64,000 nucleotides of DNA from Ferrimonas gelatinilytica (GCF_039544205.1 NZ_BAABLF010000006.1:248001-312000), one strand, 5' to 3'. Shown: positions 50,701-60,645, numbered from the stretch's first letter. Translations and numbers: made by a program. Notes: generated by a model from the letters alone, not told the origin.

Positions 50701-51078
50701 TTATTCGGCGGGCTTGGTCTTGCGACGGCTGCCGGTGCTGGTCGGAGCGGAGGGGATGCTCCACAGGCCGCCGGTCATGCTGGAGATGGTTTCACTCAGC
50801 GCGGTCAGAGCGTCAACGTTGGATTTGACGTAGGCCTCGGTCTTGCTGCGCAGCTCGTTGGCAAAAGCGGTTTGCTTCTCGATCAGTTGGGTCGGCGTTT
50901 TGCACTCGCCCAGATCTTTGGCCACTTCGGTGCCGCTCTTCACCAGATCCGTCAGGTAAGCACTGTTGCGCTGAGCGATGTCATTGGCAAACTGGACATT
51001 GACTTCGCTGATCTTAACTTGATTTTCAATGGCTTTTTGCAGTCCATCTTCGAACTGCTGTTTCATATCGTTGAACAT
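50701..51078 (-). CDS. Phasin family protein
   Basis: 125 residues, AAGGAG ribosome site. A helical phasin-2 pattern: FEDGLQKAIENQVKISEVNV, FANDIAQRNSAYLTDLVKSG, TPTQLIEKQTAFANEL. The C-terminal tail is basic (TGSRRKTKPAE). Phasins coat polyhydroxyalkanoate granules. It is divergent from phaR, with two TTGTGC...GCACAA operators between them. No PHA synthase gene is in the window. Confidence 0.92.
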   Translation of the reverse strand: MFNDMKQQFEDGLQKAIENQVKISEVNVQFANDIAQRNSAYLTDLVKSGTEVAKDLGECKTPTQLIEKQTAFANELRSKTEAYVKSNVDALTALSETISSMTGGLWSIPSAPTSTGSRRKTKPAE

Positions 51079-51108
51079 GGCTTAGCTCCTTGGTGGCCAA
51101 AAACATGA

Positions 51109-51125
51109 ATTGTGCACTGCACAAT
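51109..51125. promoter_or_regulatory. PhaR operator candidate 1
   Basis: ATTGTGCACTGCACAAT, 8-bp inverted arms around one base. It contains TGC-N3-GCA, the known core of PhaR sites. 31 nt upstream of the phasin start. Confidence 0.7.
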
Positions 51126-51171
51126 CTCACTGTTTAATTTATGCGCTGGCTGGCCAGGGGTCAAGTATTTT

Positions 51172-51186
51172 TTGTGCGCTGCACAA
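51172..51186. promoter_or_regulatory. PhaR operator candidate 2
   Basis: TTGTGCGCTGCACAA, same 15-bp sequence as candidate 1 but one base, 47 bp further from the phasin gene towards phaR. Confidence 0.7.
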
Positions 51187-51333
51187 TTTTTCTGGTTGTC
51201 GTCAGGCGCCGCGGGTGGGTGGCGCTGATACTGCCGCTAGCTGATACTGCCGCTAAAGGGGGGGCGGCTAAGCGCAACCATGATCCAGGGGTAGGATGTG
51301 GACGCCGAAAGCCCTACACTGGAACAAACCCTT

Positions 51334-51348
51334 TGCGGCACTGCACGA
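51334..51348. promoter_or_regulatory. Weak PhaR-like site over the phaR start
   Basis: TGCGGCACTGCACGA matches 11 of 15 bases of the other two sites and ends in the first base of the phaR ATG. Possible autoregulation. Confidence 0.4.
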
Positions 51349-51758
51349 TGAAACTGATAAAGCGCTACCCGAATCGACGCCTTTACGATACCGAGAAGAA
51401 GGGGTACATCACCCTGATGGATGTCCGGGATGACATCAAGAGCTACCAGCCGTTTCAGGTGGTGGACTCCAAAAGCGGTGAGGACATTACCCGCCAGGTG
51501 CTGCTGCAGGTGTTGGCGGAGATGGAGAACGAGGGGCACGCCTCGGTACTGACCAACAAGTTTTTGGAGGAGATCATCCGTCTCTACGACAGTCGAATGA
51601 CCGGCATGGCGGGGCAGTGGCTGGAACAGGCGATGGTGGGGTGGCTGTCTCAACAACAGCGTTGGCAGCAGGAGTTGAAACGGATGCAGGATTTCAATCC
51701 GGCGAATGTCTTCTCCTCGCTGTTCAGTGGCGGCAATAAGTCCGACTCCGATAAGTAA
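51348..51758 (+). CDS. phaR: Polyhydroxyalkanoate synthesis repressor PhaR
   Basis: 136 residues from the ATG at 51348. Begins MKLIKRYPNRRLYDTEKKGY, the PHB/PHA accumulation regulator DNA-binding domain, then VVDSKSGEDITRQVLLQVLAE, the second conserved domain. Length is normal for the short gammaproteobacterial form. It represses phasin genes and is released by PHA polymer. The longer frame upstream lacks a family match. Confidence 0.93.
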   Translation: MKLIKRYPNRRLYDTEKKGYITLMDVRDDIKSYQPFQVVDSKSGEDITRQVLLQVLAEMENEGHASVLTNKFLEEIIRLYDSRMTGMAGQWLEQAMVGWLSQQQRWQQELKRMQDFNPANVFSSLFSGGNKSDSDK

Positions 51759-51766
51759 GTGCGCAG

Positions 51767-52906
51767 TCAAGTCCCACTCTCATTCCCTTCAGGGCCGTGA
51801 GTCAGTTTCAGCGTTTGCCACACCAGGCGATGGTCACTGGAGGCCCTGCGGTTCACCACTAAAGGGTGTAGCGGTGAGTCGGGGGCTGGCCAGAAGACGC
51901 CCCCATCACGCACTTCCAATCCCCATCTCGAAGGCAAGACGTAGTCCACCCGTGCTCGCCAGCTTGCCGTGTGGCTGGCCCCATGGGGGTTGTCCGGACT
52001 GTGCGCTGCCCCACCCTGGGAGATCGGCACCCACTTGGCATTGATGCGTGAATGATGCAGCAGCTGCTCAATGGCGCCCGGACGGCTGCGCCCCTCGGTC
52101 GCTGAGGCGTTGTAATCCCCCAGTATCACAAAGCGGCGGTTTGGGGGGAGTCCGCCCTGTCGGTCCTGGTCATCCACGAGGTATGGGGCGTTGTCGATGT
52201 ACTCTGCCCAGAGACGGATCTCATCAAAGTTGCGCGCGCCGTTGCGTCCCTCCGGGCCGTCAAACACCGGCGGGGTGGGGTGGGCCGCAAGCAGGTGGAG
52301 TCGATGTTCGCCGATCTGAACCGGTACGTCCCAGTGCGACTTGGAGGAGAGGCGCAATGCCCGCCAGGTGCTTGCATCGTAAAAATCCCTGCCATCGGCT
52401 CGGGTGATCTTTTGGGGGGCAGCGAGCCTGTGCCAAGGGAATTTTGCGAAGGTGCGAACCTGCTCCTGCAGGATAGGAAATCGGGACAGCAGCACCATGC
52501 CATACTGGCCGGGGTAGCGACCGAACCCCCAGGCATCCCCGCCGGTCCCGCTGGCAACCCCATCACCATCGAAGTCATAAGGGCTGGGAACCCCGCTGTT
52601 GACCGGCGCCAGGTAGTGGTAGGGAAAATGGATGGGTGCCGCGCCCCCCTGCCCTTGCTGCAGGTAGTGGCGCTGAAACGCCAAGACGCCCCGCTTAGGA
52701 TCGGCGATGTAATCAAATTCGTTGAGCAAGAGGATATCCGGGCGGACTCGCTGGATGATTTCGGCGATATTGCGGATCTGTGGATGGCGTCCGGAAGCAA
52801 GGTGGCGCTGCAGCGCCCTAGGGTCCGCCACCGCTTCGGGTTCGGTGCGGTAGTTGTCTGCTTCCATGCTGACATTGAAGGTGGCGACTTTGATGCTGGG
52901 GCTCAT
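51767..52906 (-). CDS. Endonuclease/exonuclease/phosphatase (EEP) family protein 1
   Basis: 379 residues from the ATG at 52906 (a TTG lies 5 codons upstream). EEP motifs: KVATFNVSME (metal Asn), DILLLNEFDY (catalytic Glu), FVILGDYNAS (Asp/Asn) and RASSDHRLVW (catalytic His). No signal peptide. A large family including nucleases and phospholipases; substrate unknown. Convergent with phaR by 8 bp and divergent from the ABC gene. Confidence 0.88.
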   Translation of the reverse strand: MSPSIKVATFNVSMEADNYRTEPEAVADPRALQRHLASGRHPQIRNIAEIIQRVRPDILLLNEFDYIADPKRGVLAFQRHYLQQGQGGAAPIHFPYHYLAPVNSGVPSPYDFDGDGVASGTGGDAWGFGRYPGQYGMVLLSRFPILQEQVRTFAKFPWHRLAAPQKITRADGRDFYDASTWRALRLSSKSHWDVPVQIGEHRLHLLAAHPTPPVFDGPEGRNGARNFDEIRLWAEYIDNAPYLVDDQDRQGGLPPNRRFVILGDYNASATEGRSRPGAIEQLLHHSRINAKWVPISQGGAAHSPDNPHGASHTASWRARVDYVLPSRWGLEVRDGGVFWPAPDSPLHPLVVNRRASSDHRLVWQTLKLTHGPEGNESGT

Positions 52907-53055
52907 CGGTGCTGGGTCCAAAGGGGCGATCCTGAGGGCAGTATACCCTGCAGACAGCCGCCGTGATGCGCCTGCGAAGAGAAGAGGGATTGCTATTACT
53001 CGGCGCTTCGCCCACGGTGGGCAGAGTGAGTTGGAATTGGGGAGAGCGGTAACGC

Positions 53056-54840
53056 ATGGCAGAGCAGGGCGCAGTGGCTGTGGTACGGTGGCTGGGGGGA
53101 TTTCTTCGGCCCTACCGGGTCCGGGTGTGGGTGGCGCTGTTGGCCCTGCTGCTGGGCTCGGCCTCCTGGCTGGTGCTGGGGCAGGGGGTGAGGTTGTTGG
53201 TGGACCAGGGCTTTCTCAGCGGCGATCGCGAGGCGTTGAACCGGCTCATGCTGCTGGTCCTTCTGATTAACCTGGTTGGGGCATTGGCGGTCTTTGTGCG
53301 CTTCTACCTGATGACCTGGCTGGGGGAGCGGGTCAGTGCCGACATCCGAAAGGCGGTGTTCGACCGCTTGTTGACCCTCTCACCAGATTTTTTTGCCAGC
53401 ACCCGCACCGGGGAGGTGATCTCCCGATTTACTGCAGACACCACTGTGCTGCAGACGGTGGTGGGGATGAGCCTGTCGATGGCGCTGCGCTCCGCCCTGA
53501 CCCTGGTTGGGGCCCTGGTGATGATGCTGGTGACCAGTCCGCTGCTGACGATGGCGGTGATGGTGGCGGTGCCTCTGGTGCTCGGCCCCATCCTCTTCTT
53601 CGGCCGTCGGGTCCGGCGTTTGGCCAGGGACAGCCAGGATCGCCTCGGGGACGTGGGCGCTTACCTTGATGAGACCCTGCACGGGATCCAGACCGTTCAG
53701 GCGTTCTGCCACGAGGCGAGGGACAGGGCGCAGTTTGACCACCATGTCGAGGCCGTCATGGCCGCGGCAAAGGCGCGGATACGGGCCCGCTCCGCCCTGA
53801 TCGCCTCGGTGATGATCCTCTCCGTCACTGCCATCACACTGGTCAGCTGGCTTGGGGCCTTGCGGGTGTTTGAGGGGGTGCTCACCGCAGGCGCGCTGAG
53901 CGCCTTTCTATTTTATGCGGTGCTGGTCGCCACGGCGGTGGCGACCCTGAGCGAGGTGCTGGGAGAGGTGCAACGGGCGGCGGGGGCCTCGATCCGTCTG
54001 CGGGCGCTGATGCAGCAGCCCCCCACTTTGATCGCTCCCCGGGTGCCACGTTCCTTGCCCAACCCTGTCCGGGGCGCGCTGAGCTTTCACGATCTCGACT
54101 TCGCCTACCCCACCTCGTCGCTGCCCGTGTTGAAGCAGTTCACCTTGACCATAAGGTCCGGCGAGCGGGTGGCCCTGGTGGGCCCCAGTGGCGCGGGAAA
54201 ATCGACCCTGTTTCAGTTGTTGATGCGATTCTATGCCCCCAGCAAAGGTCAGCTCTGCCTGGATGGGGTCGATGCCGCAGAGGTGGACCCGGCGCAGTGG
54301 CGTCAGCAGTTTGCGCTGGTGGCACAGGAGCCCACGCTGTTTGCCACGACGGTGATGGAGAACGTGCGTTATGCCTGCCCCGAAGCCCCCCGTGATGCGG
54401 TGATCGCGGCCTGCCGCGCCGCCCATGCCGATGCGTTTATTGCCCAGTTACCCCAGGGCTATGACAGCGAGCTGGGTGAGCGGGGTGTGCGTCTCTCCGG
54501 GGGACAGCGGCAGCGTATCGCCATCGCGCGGGCTATCCTGGCGGACCGTCCCATTCTGCTGCTGGATGAGGCCACCTCGGCATTGGATGCGGTCAGTGAG
54601 CAAGCGGTGAAGGCGGCCCTGGAGAGGGCAATGGCGGGCCGCACGACGCTGATTATCGCACACCGCCTGGCCACGGTGATCAATGCGGATCGTCTGGTGG
54701 TGATGGAGCAGGGGCGGATCCGGGCAACCGGGCGTCACCATGAGTTGATGGCATCGGATCCCTTGTACCGTGAGCTGGCCCAGTTGCAGCTGCTTGGGGA
54801 GCCGCAGGATGGAGAAGATACTCTGTTGCAGGGGGGATAG
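53056..54840 (+). CDS. MsbA-like ABC transporter, fused permease-ATPase
   Basis: 594 residues. Six-TM export domain (residues about 20-320) and NBD with Walker A (GPSGAGKSTLFQLL), Q-loop, signature (LSGGQRQRIAIARA), Walker B (ILLLDEATSALD) and H-loop (IIAHRL). Resembles MsbA and the TIGR02204 subgroup of half-transporters. It works as a homodimer in the inner membrane. Exporting lipid or a drug is likely; E. coli-type msbA is normally beside lpxK, so this is probably a paralogue. Confidence 0.9.
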   Translation: MAEQGAVAVVRWLGGFLRPYRVRVWVALLALLLGSASWLVLGQGVRLLVDQGFLSGDREALNRLMLLVLLINLVGALAVFVRFYLMTWLGERVSADIRKAVFDRLLTLSPDFFASTRTGEVISRFTADTTVLQTVVGMSLSMALRSALTLVGALVMMLVTSPLLTMAVMVAVPLVLGPILFFGRRVRRLARDSQDRLGDVGAYLDETLHGIQTVQAFCHEARDRAQFDHHVEAVMAAAKARIRARSALIASVMILSVTAITLVSWLGALRVFEGVLTAGALSAFLFYAVLVATAVATLSEVLGEVQRAAGASIRLRALMQQPPTLIAPRVPRSLPNPVRGALSFHDLDFAYPTSSLPVLKQFTLTIRSGERVALVGPSGAGKSTLFQLLMRFYAPSKGQLCLDGVDAAEVDPAQWRQQFALVAQEPTLFATTVMENVRYACPEAPRDAVIAACRAAHADAFIAQLPQGYDSELGERGVRLSGGQRQRIAIARAILADRPILLLDEATSALDAVSEQAVKAALERAMAGRTTLIIAHRLATVINADRLVVMEQGRIRATGRHHELMASDPLYRELAQLQLLGEPQDGEDTLLQGG

Positions 54841-55046
54841 GGCTGGGTTTCGGCGAGGGTTTAGGGTAATTCCAACGCGAGTAATGGATTGGTCGGGGAG
54901 AGGTTTTCCGGGTCCGATTTCTCGCGAGGGGAAACGACCGGGCTGATTCGCGCAGTGTCATAGGACTTCATTTTGCCAACGAGAAGCGAGCCGGAAAGAG
55001 GTGGGAGGCGCCCGGGACGAGGGTGTCGCCCCGGGCGCCAAGGGTA

Positions 55047-55084
55047 AGCGAAGGCGAGACCGGAGTCTCGCCTTCGCTGTTTTT
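55047..55084 (+). terminator. Terminator after the ABC transporter
   Basis: 14-bp perfect stem AGCGAAGGCGAGAC / GTCTCGCCTTCGCT, loop CGGA, followed by GTTTTT. Confidence 0.9.
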
Positions 55085-55098
55085 AACCTTAGCAGATC

Positions 55099-58000
55099 CT
55101 ATTCGAAACTGACCTGATAGGTGTTGTTGGTGAAGGAGGAGCCCGCCTCGGTGCCGCCGGTGGCGATGATCATCACATCGTTGACGGTGGCGAAGCCGGC
55201 ACCGTGGGTGGGTGCCTCGGCGTTACCGAGACCCTGCCACTGGCCAGTGGCGGGGTCGTACTGCTCCACCCCGGGGAACACCCCGGAGCTGCTGCCGGTA
55301 TCCCGCTCACCGCCTACAACCTGCAGCTTGCCGTTGACGGTGCCCACGGCGAAGGTGCGACGACCGTTGCTCAGGGGATCGGCGTTACGCCACTGGTTGG
55401 TGCCCGGGTCGTAGATCTCCATGCTGGCCAAGGTGCCATCCACTTCGCTGCCATTGGCGCGCTCCCGCCCTCCGATGACGTAAAGCTCCCCATCCAGCAC
55501 CGCAGTACCCGGGTTGTCCCTGACCTGGGACATGCTTGGGCCGCTGCGCCAGCTGTCGGTTGCCGGGGTGTAGATCCAGAGGCTGTCCACTGAGTCGCCG
55601 CTGCCGTTCATGCCACCGGCGATCAATATCTCGTCCCCGATCCGTTCCGCCCTGATCCCGCCCAGTGCCTCCGGCATGGGGGCGATGCTGCTCCAGCTGT
55701 CGGTGGCGGCATCGTAGCGATAGCTGTCGGACTGAGCGCCGGAGAAGGGCGAGGTGGAGCCACCGAACAGGTAGAGATCCCCATCGTACGCGGCCAAAGC
55801 CGGGTTCTCGACGGCGGCACCGGGTTTGGAGGCCAAGGTGCGCCACTGGCCACTGGCGGGGTCAAAGGCAAAGTGACCGTTCTGAGGACCGGACTGGGTT
55901 TTCCCTCCTACCAGATGCAGCTCGCCGTTCAGCAGAGCGCTGCCGGTATCCAGCAGTGCCAGTGGTGCGTTGTTCCTCTCCAGCCAGCATGGGGCGCTGG
56001 AGAGAGTCAGAACAGCGATCTGCCCGGCACCAAACTCGGCGACGTAGAGATCCCCCCTGTACTCCGATAGCACCAGGGGATCCGTCATGCTCACCGGCAG
56101 CTTCTCCCGTGCCACTACGCTGGTGCCGCTGGCATCGAGTTCGAGGCGCTCGACGCCGTCGTTGCGGGAGTAGTTGGTGAACATCAGGTTACCCTGAAGG
56201 GCGCCACAGGCACGGCCGGAGCGGTACTCGATGATGCCGTTGGACGACAGCTTGCTGCCCAGCTCCAGCATCGGCTCCTCGAAGTTGGGCAAGGGATTGG
56301 TATTTTGCAGGCTACCGTCCTTGAATACACACTCCTCCCGGGAGGGGTTCGGGTGGCCATAGTAGGCGCCACTCTCCAGGCGCAGCAGCAGATCGGGCTG
56401 CTCACCAGGGTTGTCACCGCCCTGGCTTACCGGCCTGGGATCGCCGAAGCCGAAACAGCTTGGGGAGGGGCTGGGTGGGAAGGCCCCCGTGACCCCCAGT
56501 CCGTTGTCGGTCGCGTAGGCCTCGCCATTGCTGTGGAAGACAAAGTCGTAGGCGTTGCGCAGCCCGGTGACCCAGGTGGTGACATCGCAGGGGTTGTCCG
56601 CGAAGATGTCGGGCTGGTTGTCACAGGTACCATCAAACCCGGAGGCGAAAACATCGGCAACCAGGATGGCGGCGGAGAGAGGTTGCTCCTCCCGATCACC
56701 AAATTCCGTGTCCTGAATGCTGGGGTCCACCGGTGCACCGGCGCCGGTGTTACCGCCGATGGCGATGTAGAGACGATCATCACTGCCGAAATGGAGGCTG
56801 TTGGGGCCGTGATTGGCCTTTGCCCTGGGCAGTCCGGTGATCATCGCTTCGGCATTGCTCCAGTTACTGCCGCTTATCCGGGTCACGATCCCACTGTTGA
56901 TCTCGCCGTTGTCCGTGGAGGGACTGGAGTGGTTCACCCAGAGGGAGAAGTCATCCGGATCCTGGGGATTGTCGTGATAGACGGTGATCCCCAGCGCCAG
57001 CTGATTGCCATGCAGATTGGTCAGGGCGTCGATCTCGACGTCGCTGATCACCTCCCGATTCGCATTGAAGGTCAGCTCATGGATGGTGCCAAACAGCTCG
57101 GTAACATAGAGCTTGCCGTTAGGACCCCAAACCATGGAGGTGGGGAAACTCACCGGGTGGGTGTGGGTCTTGCTGAAGCTCCAGTCACCACTACCGCCAC
57201 CGCCACCGCCACCGCCGCCGCCGGGGTTGCTTCCGTCGGAGGCTTTGACCTCGAAATACTCAAAGGTGTAATCCAGGGCCGCGCTGCCGTTGCGATGACT
57301 GGCCATGACACCAGCAAAGGTGCGTGTGCCGATCCGGGGGTCGATACCCGCCGCATCGAAACTGAAAAACTCCGGTGGCAGGTTGAGCAGCGCCAACTCG
57401 CTCTGGCTCCCGCCATTGATGGCGTAGCGTCCGCTCAGGGTCAGCTCGTTGGGATCCACGATGAAGGTGAGGTCCAGGGTGTCGTTGCTCAGATCCCCGA
57501 CGCCGACCCGCTGGCTGGTCTGCGCGACCCCCTCCCACTCGTACAACATCTCCACTTCCCGAGAGCTGCCGTTGGAGAGATACACCAGTTTTACGTAGTG
57601 ATCTTCGTTGTAGCCGAACCATATCCCGGCCTGCTCGAAGTTGCCGCTACCACTGGGCGGATCCACCAGGCGCGCACTCACTTCTGCGACCTGGTTGGCA
57701 CCGGCGAAACCCACTCCCAGGGCGTTATCCTGGCTATTGGTGGTGCGGAAGTTGAGCCCCGGTGTGGTAGTGAGGGTGAGCCGCTCGGTCTGGGTATTGA
57801 GATCAATCAGCGCCGGCCGGTAGCCCCCCTGACTGCTCTCCATCAGGTAGGTGAAACCGGTTCCCTGGCCGAGGCGATCCTCAATACCGCCACTTGCCTG
57901 GTCGAAGTCGAGACGGTAGGGCAGGGTGACGCGAATGGACTCACAGGGAGTCAAGCCACAGAGATCGCCGCTGCCCCCACCGCCTCCGCCCCCGGAGATT

Positions 58001-59940
58001 ACCAGGCTCACGGGAACCCGGCTGGTGAGGTAGCCATCAGCCTGCAGCGTCACTTCGGCGCCGTAGCTGCCCGGGGCCAGGCCGGTGCTGTCAACCTGGA
58101 CCAGAACGCTGATGGGGCTGTTGCCGTTGTCCACAACGGCACTGAGCCAGTTCACATTGTCGGTGGCGGTGACCACGGTACTGGCGCCATCGGAGGGGCT
58201 GACCAGCAGGGTTTTAGGCGCCGGAGATACCCCTTCATCGGCCGTGAACTCCAGGCTGGTCGGGCTGACGGTCAGGGAGGGTTGCGCTGTACCCGTGACG
58301 AAGCTGGCGCTAATAACCTCGGTGCCGCTGCCCGTATCCAGGGAGACGGTGACCGGGTGACTGCCGGCAGCCAATGTTGAGGTATCAAAGGGTTGGGCCT
58401 CGCCATTGCTGGCGGTACCGGCCATATCGAAAGGTGCCCGGTTCTCTACCTGATCCGGACTCCCGGAGGCGGTGGCACTGTCGATGAAGAAGCGTGCTTG
58501 AGAGATCCCATTTTCCGGCATCACAAACACGTAGATATCGCCGTTGACGGTTTGGTCGGAAAGCACATCGGCACTACTACGATCCGCCTGGGTGCTGATC
58601 ATTAACTGGTAGGTGTTAGAAGCCCCGTTGACGGTCAAATCGACAGGCACGGAGAGGCCAAGATAGCCGTCAGCACTGATAAACAGGGTATCGCTGTAGC
58701 TTCCTGGAGTCAGGGCCTCAGTAGCGAACTGCAGGGTGATAAGGGCCCCGCTGCCGCTGTTGTCGACCTGGGCATCAAACCAGCCGCTGTTTTCACTGAT
58801 CGCAATCACGGGATCGCTGCCATCCGACGTGCTTACGCTCAGGTTGCGGTTCGTCGGCGAGCTTCCCGCCTCGGTACTGACGCTTAGGCTGGTTGGACTG
58901 ACTTGCAATGCCGGTGTGTCGCCGCCGACCACAAAGCTGGCGCCAACCAAATCAACACCATCGGCGGTGGTAATCTCCGCCAGCACGCTGTGGCTGCCAC
59001 TGCCCAAGGCGCTGGTGTCGAAGGGGATGGCCAGGCCATTCGACTGGGTTCCGGCCAGGTCATAGGGTGCCCGGCGCTCGGTTTGGCTGGGCGTGCTGGC
59101 GCCATCGATGAAGAAGCGCACCTGTTCGATGCCCCCTTCCGGGGCCACAAACACGTAGATCTCCCCACTGACCGTCTCCAGTTCCAGGGCTACCGCACCT
59201 GAGCGGTCAGGTGAGCGGCTCACCAGCAGGCTGTAGCTGCTGCTGTCACTGCTGACGGTCAAAGCCACGGTGAAACGTCCACTGGTCAGGCCGTCGCTTT
59301 GGGCCAGCAGCTCGCCGCTGTAGTTGCCCGGGGCCAAGCCAGTGGCATCCACGCGGTAATCCACCGTTGCTGGGGTGGTAACACTGGATTGCTGAGGCTG
59401 CAACCAGGCCGCATCACTGCTGATGACGGCAGCCACACCGCTGCCGTCACTGCTGTTTAGGGTGATGCTGCCGCTGTCACTTTCACCGGTTCGAAGGGTC
59501 AGACTGGTCCCCGTCAGGCTGAAGTCCAGTGCAGGGGCAAGATCATTGTCGATAACAAAGTCGGCCCGCTGTTGGGATACCGCCCCTGAGGTGGTGGTGA
59601 CCTCGGCGACGATATAGTGCGCTCCATCGGCATAGTTGCTGGTGATAAAGGGGTTGGCGAGCCCACCGGAGGCGGTGCCGGAGAAGTCGTAGGGGGATAT
59701 CCCTTCACGTTGGAACAGGGTGCCATCGGTGCCCTGGTCAAGGAAAAAGCGCACCTGACTGATCGATTCCGAGGGCTGGAAAAAGATGTACTGGTTCGCG
59801 GCCAGAGTCGCCCCTTCGAGCGGCACTGCGCCGTTGCGGTCTGCCGAGCCGCTGACAAGCAGCTGGGCATGAAGAAAGGGGGTAAAGAGGGCGAGTCCAA
59901 GAAAAAAGAGGTGACGCCAAAACGAGTCCCGGAAAGACAT
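55099..59940 (-). CDS. 1613-residue secreted modular protein: BACON-like repeats, sorbosone-dehydrogenase-like propeller, Kelch
   Basis: Signal peptide about 1-25. Three tandem pairs, about 25-650, each a lectin-like unit (SADRNGAVPL...QVRFFLD...PYDFSGTA) plus a BACON-like all-beta unit (AAWLQPQQSS; GNYSGELL). A poly-Gly linker, a DUF1349-like beta domain (about 665-920, with WFGYNEDHYVKLVYL), a second poly-Gly linker, a glucose/sorbosone dehydrogenase-like propeller (PTSMVWGPNGKLYVTELFG, then HGPNSLHFGSDDRLYIAIGG), and C-terminal Kelch repeats (YLFGGS, IGGRER, VGGERD). It probably binds extracellular carbohydrate. No secretion tag besides the signal is seen. Confidence 0.85.
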   Translation of the reverse strand: MSFRDSFWRHLFFLGLALFTPFLHAQLLVSGSADRNGAVPLEGATLAANQYIFFQPSESISQVRFFLDQGTDGTLFQREGISPYDFSGTASGGLANPFITSNYADGAHYIVAEVTTTSGAVSQQRADFVIDNDLAPALDFSLTGTSLTLRTGESDSGSITLNSSDGSGVAAVISSDAAWLQPQQSSVTTPATVDYRVDATGLAPGNYSGELLAQSDGLTSGRFTVALTVSSDSSSYSLLVSRSPDRSGAVALELETVSGEIYVFVAPEGGIEQVRFFIDGASTPSQTERRAPYDLAGTQSNGLAIPFDTSALGSGSHSVLAEITTADGVDLVGASFVVGGDTPALQVSPTSLSVSTEAGSSPTNRNLSVSTSDGSDPVIAISENSGWFDAQVDNSGSGALITLQFATEALTPGSYSDTLFISADGYLGLSVPVDLTVNGASNTYQLMISTQADRSSADVLSDQTVNGDIYVFVMPENGISQARFFIDSATASGSPDQVENRAPFDMAGTASNGEAQPFDTSTLAAGSHPVTVSLDTGSGTEVISASFVTGTAQPSLTVSPTSLEFTADEGVSPAPKTLLVSPSDGASTVVTATDNVNWLSAVVDNGNSPISVLVQVDSTGLAPGSYGAEVTLQADGYLTSRVPVSLVISGGGGGGGSGDLCGLTPCESIRVTLPYRLDFDQASGGIEDRLGQGTGFTYLMESSQGGYRPALIDLNTQTERLTLTTTPGLNFRTTNSQDNALGVGFAGANQVAEVSARLVDPPSGSGNFEQAGIWFGYNEDHYVKLVYLSNGSSREVEMLYEWEGVAQTSQRVGVGDLSNDTLDLTFIVDPNELTLSGRYAINGGSQSELALLNLPPEFFSFDAAGIDPRIGTRTFAGVMASHRNGSAALDYTFEYFEVKASDGSNPGGGGGGGGGGSGDWSFSKTHTHPVSFPTSMVWGPNGKLYVTELFGTIHELTFNANREVISDVEIDALTNLHGNQLALGITVYHDNPQDPDDFSLWVNHSSPSTDNGEINSGIVTRISGSNWSNAEAMITGLPRAKANHGPNSLHFGSDDRLYIAIGGNTGAGAPVDPSIQDTEFGDREEQPLSAAILVADVFASGFDGTCDNQPDIFADNPCDVTTWVTGLRNAYDFVFHSNGEAYATDNGLGVTGAFPPSPSPSCFGFGDPRPVSQGGDNPGEQPDLLLRLESGAYYGHPNPSREECVFKDGSLQNTNPLPNFEEPMLELGSKLSSNGIIEYRSGRACGALQGNLMFTNYSRNDGVERLELDASGTSVVAREKLPVSMTDPLVLSEYRGDLYVAEFGAGQIAVLTLSSAPCWLERNNAPLALLDTGSALLNGELHLVGGKTQSGPQNGHFAFDPASGQWRTLASKPGAAVENPALAAYDGDLYLFGGSTSPFSGAQSDSYRYDAATDSWSSIAPMPEALGGIRAERIGDEILIAGGMNGSGDSVDSLWIYTPATDSWRSGPSMSQVRDNPGTAVLDGELYVIGGRERANGSEVDGTLASMEIYDPGTNQWRNADPLSNGRRTFAVGTVNGKLQVVGGERDTGSSSGVFPGVEQYDPATGQWQGLGNAEAPTHGAGFATVNDVMIIATGGTEAGSSFTNNTYQVSFE

Positions 59941-60201
59941 CTCGAGTTCTCCAACAACAAGCGACTACTGCGAGGTCGTCCGGGACCAACTGTTAGGACT
60001 CCATTCCCTAAACGGTGGATACACGTAAAGAAAAAAGCATAGTTCAGTGTTGTTGGGCTGCCACCGCAGTGTTTGATCTTCACTCAAAAAAGTGGCGCCG
60101 ATGGGCGTGACACATTTTGACACCTCTTCGTTGATGCGGATTGAATCCGCCGCCCTCAAACACCGGTCTGATTTTGGAACGTCAAGAATGAGGAACCTGT
60201 G

Positions 60202-60645
60202 ATGACAAGAACAAAGACCCTGGCGCTGCTGCTTGGCAGTGGCCTTTTTTCGGTTGCCGCCCTGGCCGGGCAACTGACGGTGGACCCCTCGATCCAGGTG
60301 GTGTCTGTGAATGGTAAAGCGGTCTCGTCGCCGGTGAGCCGGATCGTGTTGACTGGGGAGCCACAACTGCTATTGGTTCGTTATGAACAGCTGTTTGAGC
60401 TCAGCTCCGAACAGCACGATTTTGTTCGTTCCGATGTCCAGTTCCTGAGCTTCGATGCGCACGCGGACACGGATTACCGCCTGAGCGCACCGTCGATGGA
60501 CTGGGATCGGGCACGGCAATTTGCCAAGCAGCCACAGTTCATGCTCAGTGATGACGATGAGCAGGCCGTGGCCCATGGACAATGGAGCCGGGATCTCCTG
60601 TTAACGGAGCTGTTGCAAAGCCGGGCCCAAGCAGCGGGCCGGTAA
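60202..60645 (+). CDS. DUF2057 (YccT-like) periplasmic protein
   Basis: 147 residues from the ATG at 60202 (a GTG lies one codon upstream). Signal peptide to about residue 23 (VAALA). The mature part follows DUF2057: SIQVVSVNGKAV, QLLLVRYEQLFE, FLSFDAHADTDYRL and an ending helix. E. coli YccT affects curli assembly, but a role here is unknown. Divergent from the large modular protein. Confidence 0.85.
   Translation: MTRTKTLALLLGSGLFSVAALAGQLTVDPSIQVVSVNGKAVSSPVSRIVLTGEPQLLLVRYEQLFELSSEQHDFVRSDVQFLSFDAHADTDYRLSAPSMDWDRARQFAKQPQFMLSDDDEQAVAHGQWSRDLLLTELLQSRAQAAGR

Noticed and set aside
56305..58380. Long plus-strand reading frame of 691 codons
   Set aside because: It is the antisense of the large modular protein gene, in GC-rich DNA. 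It has no ribosome site and no family-like motifs.
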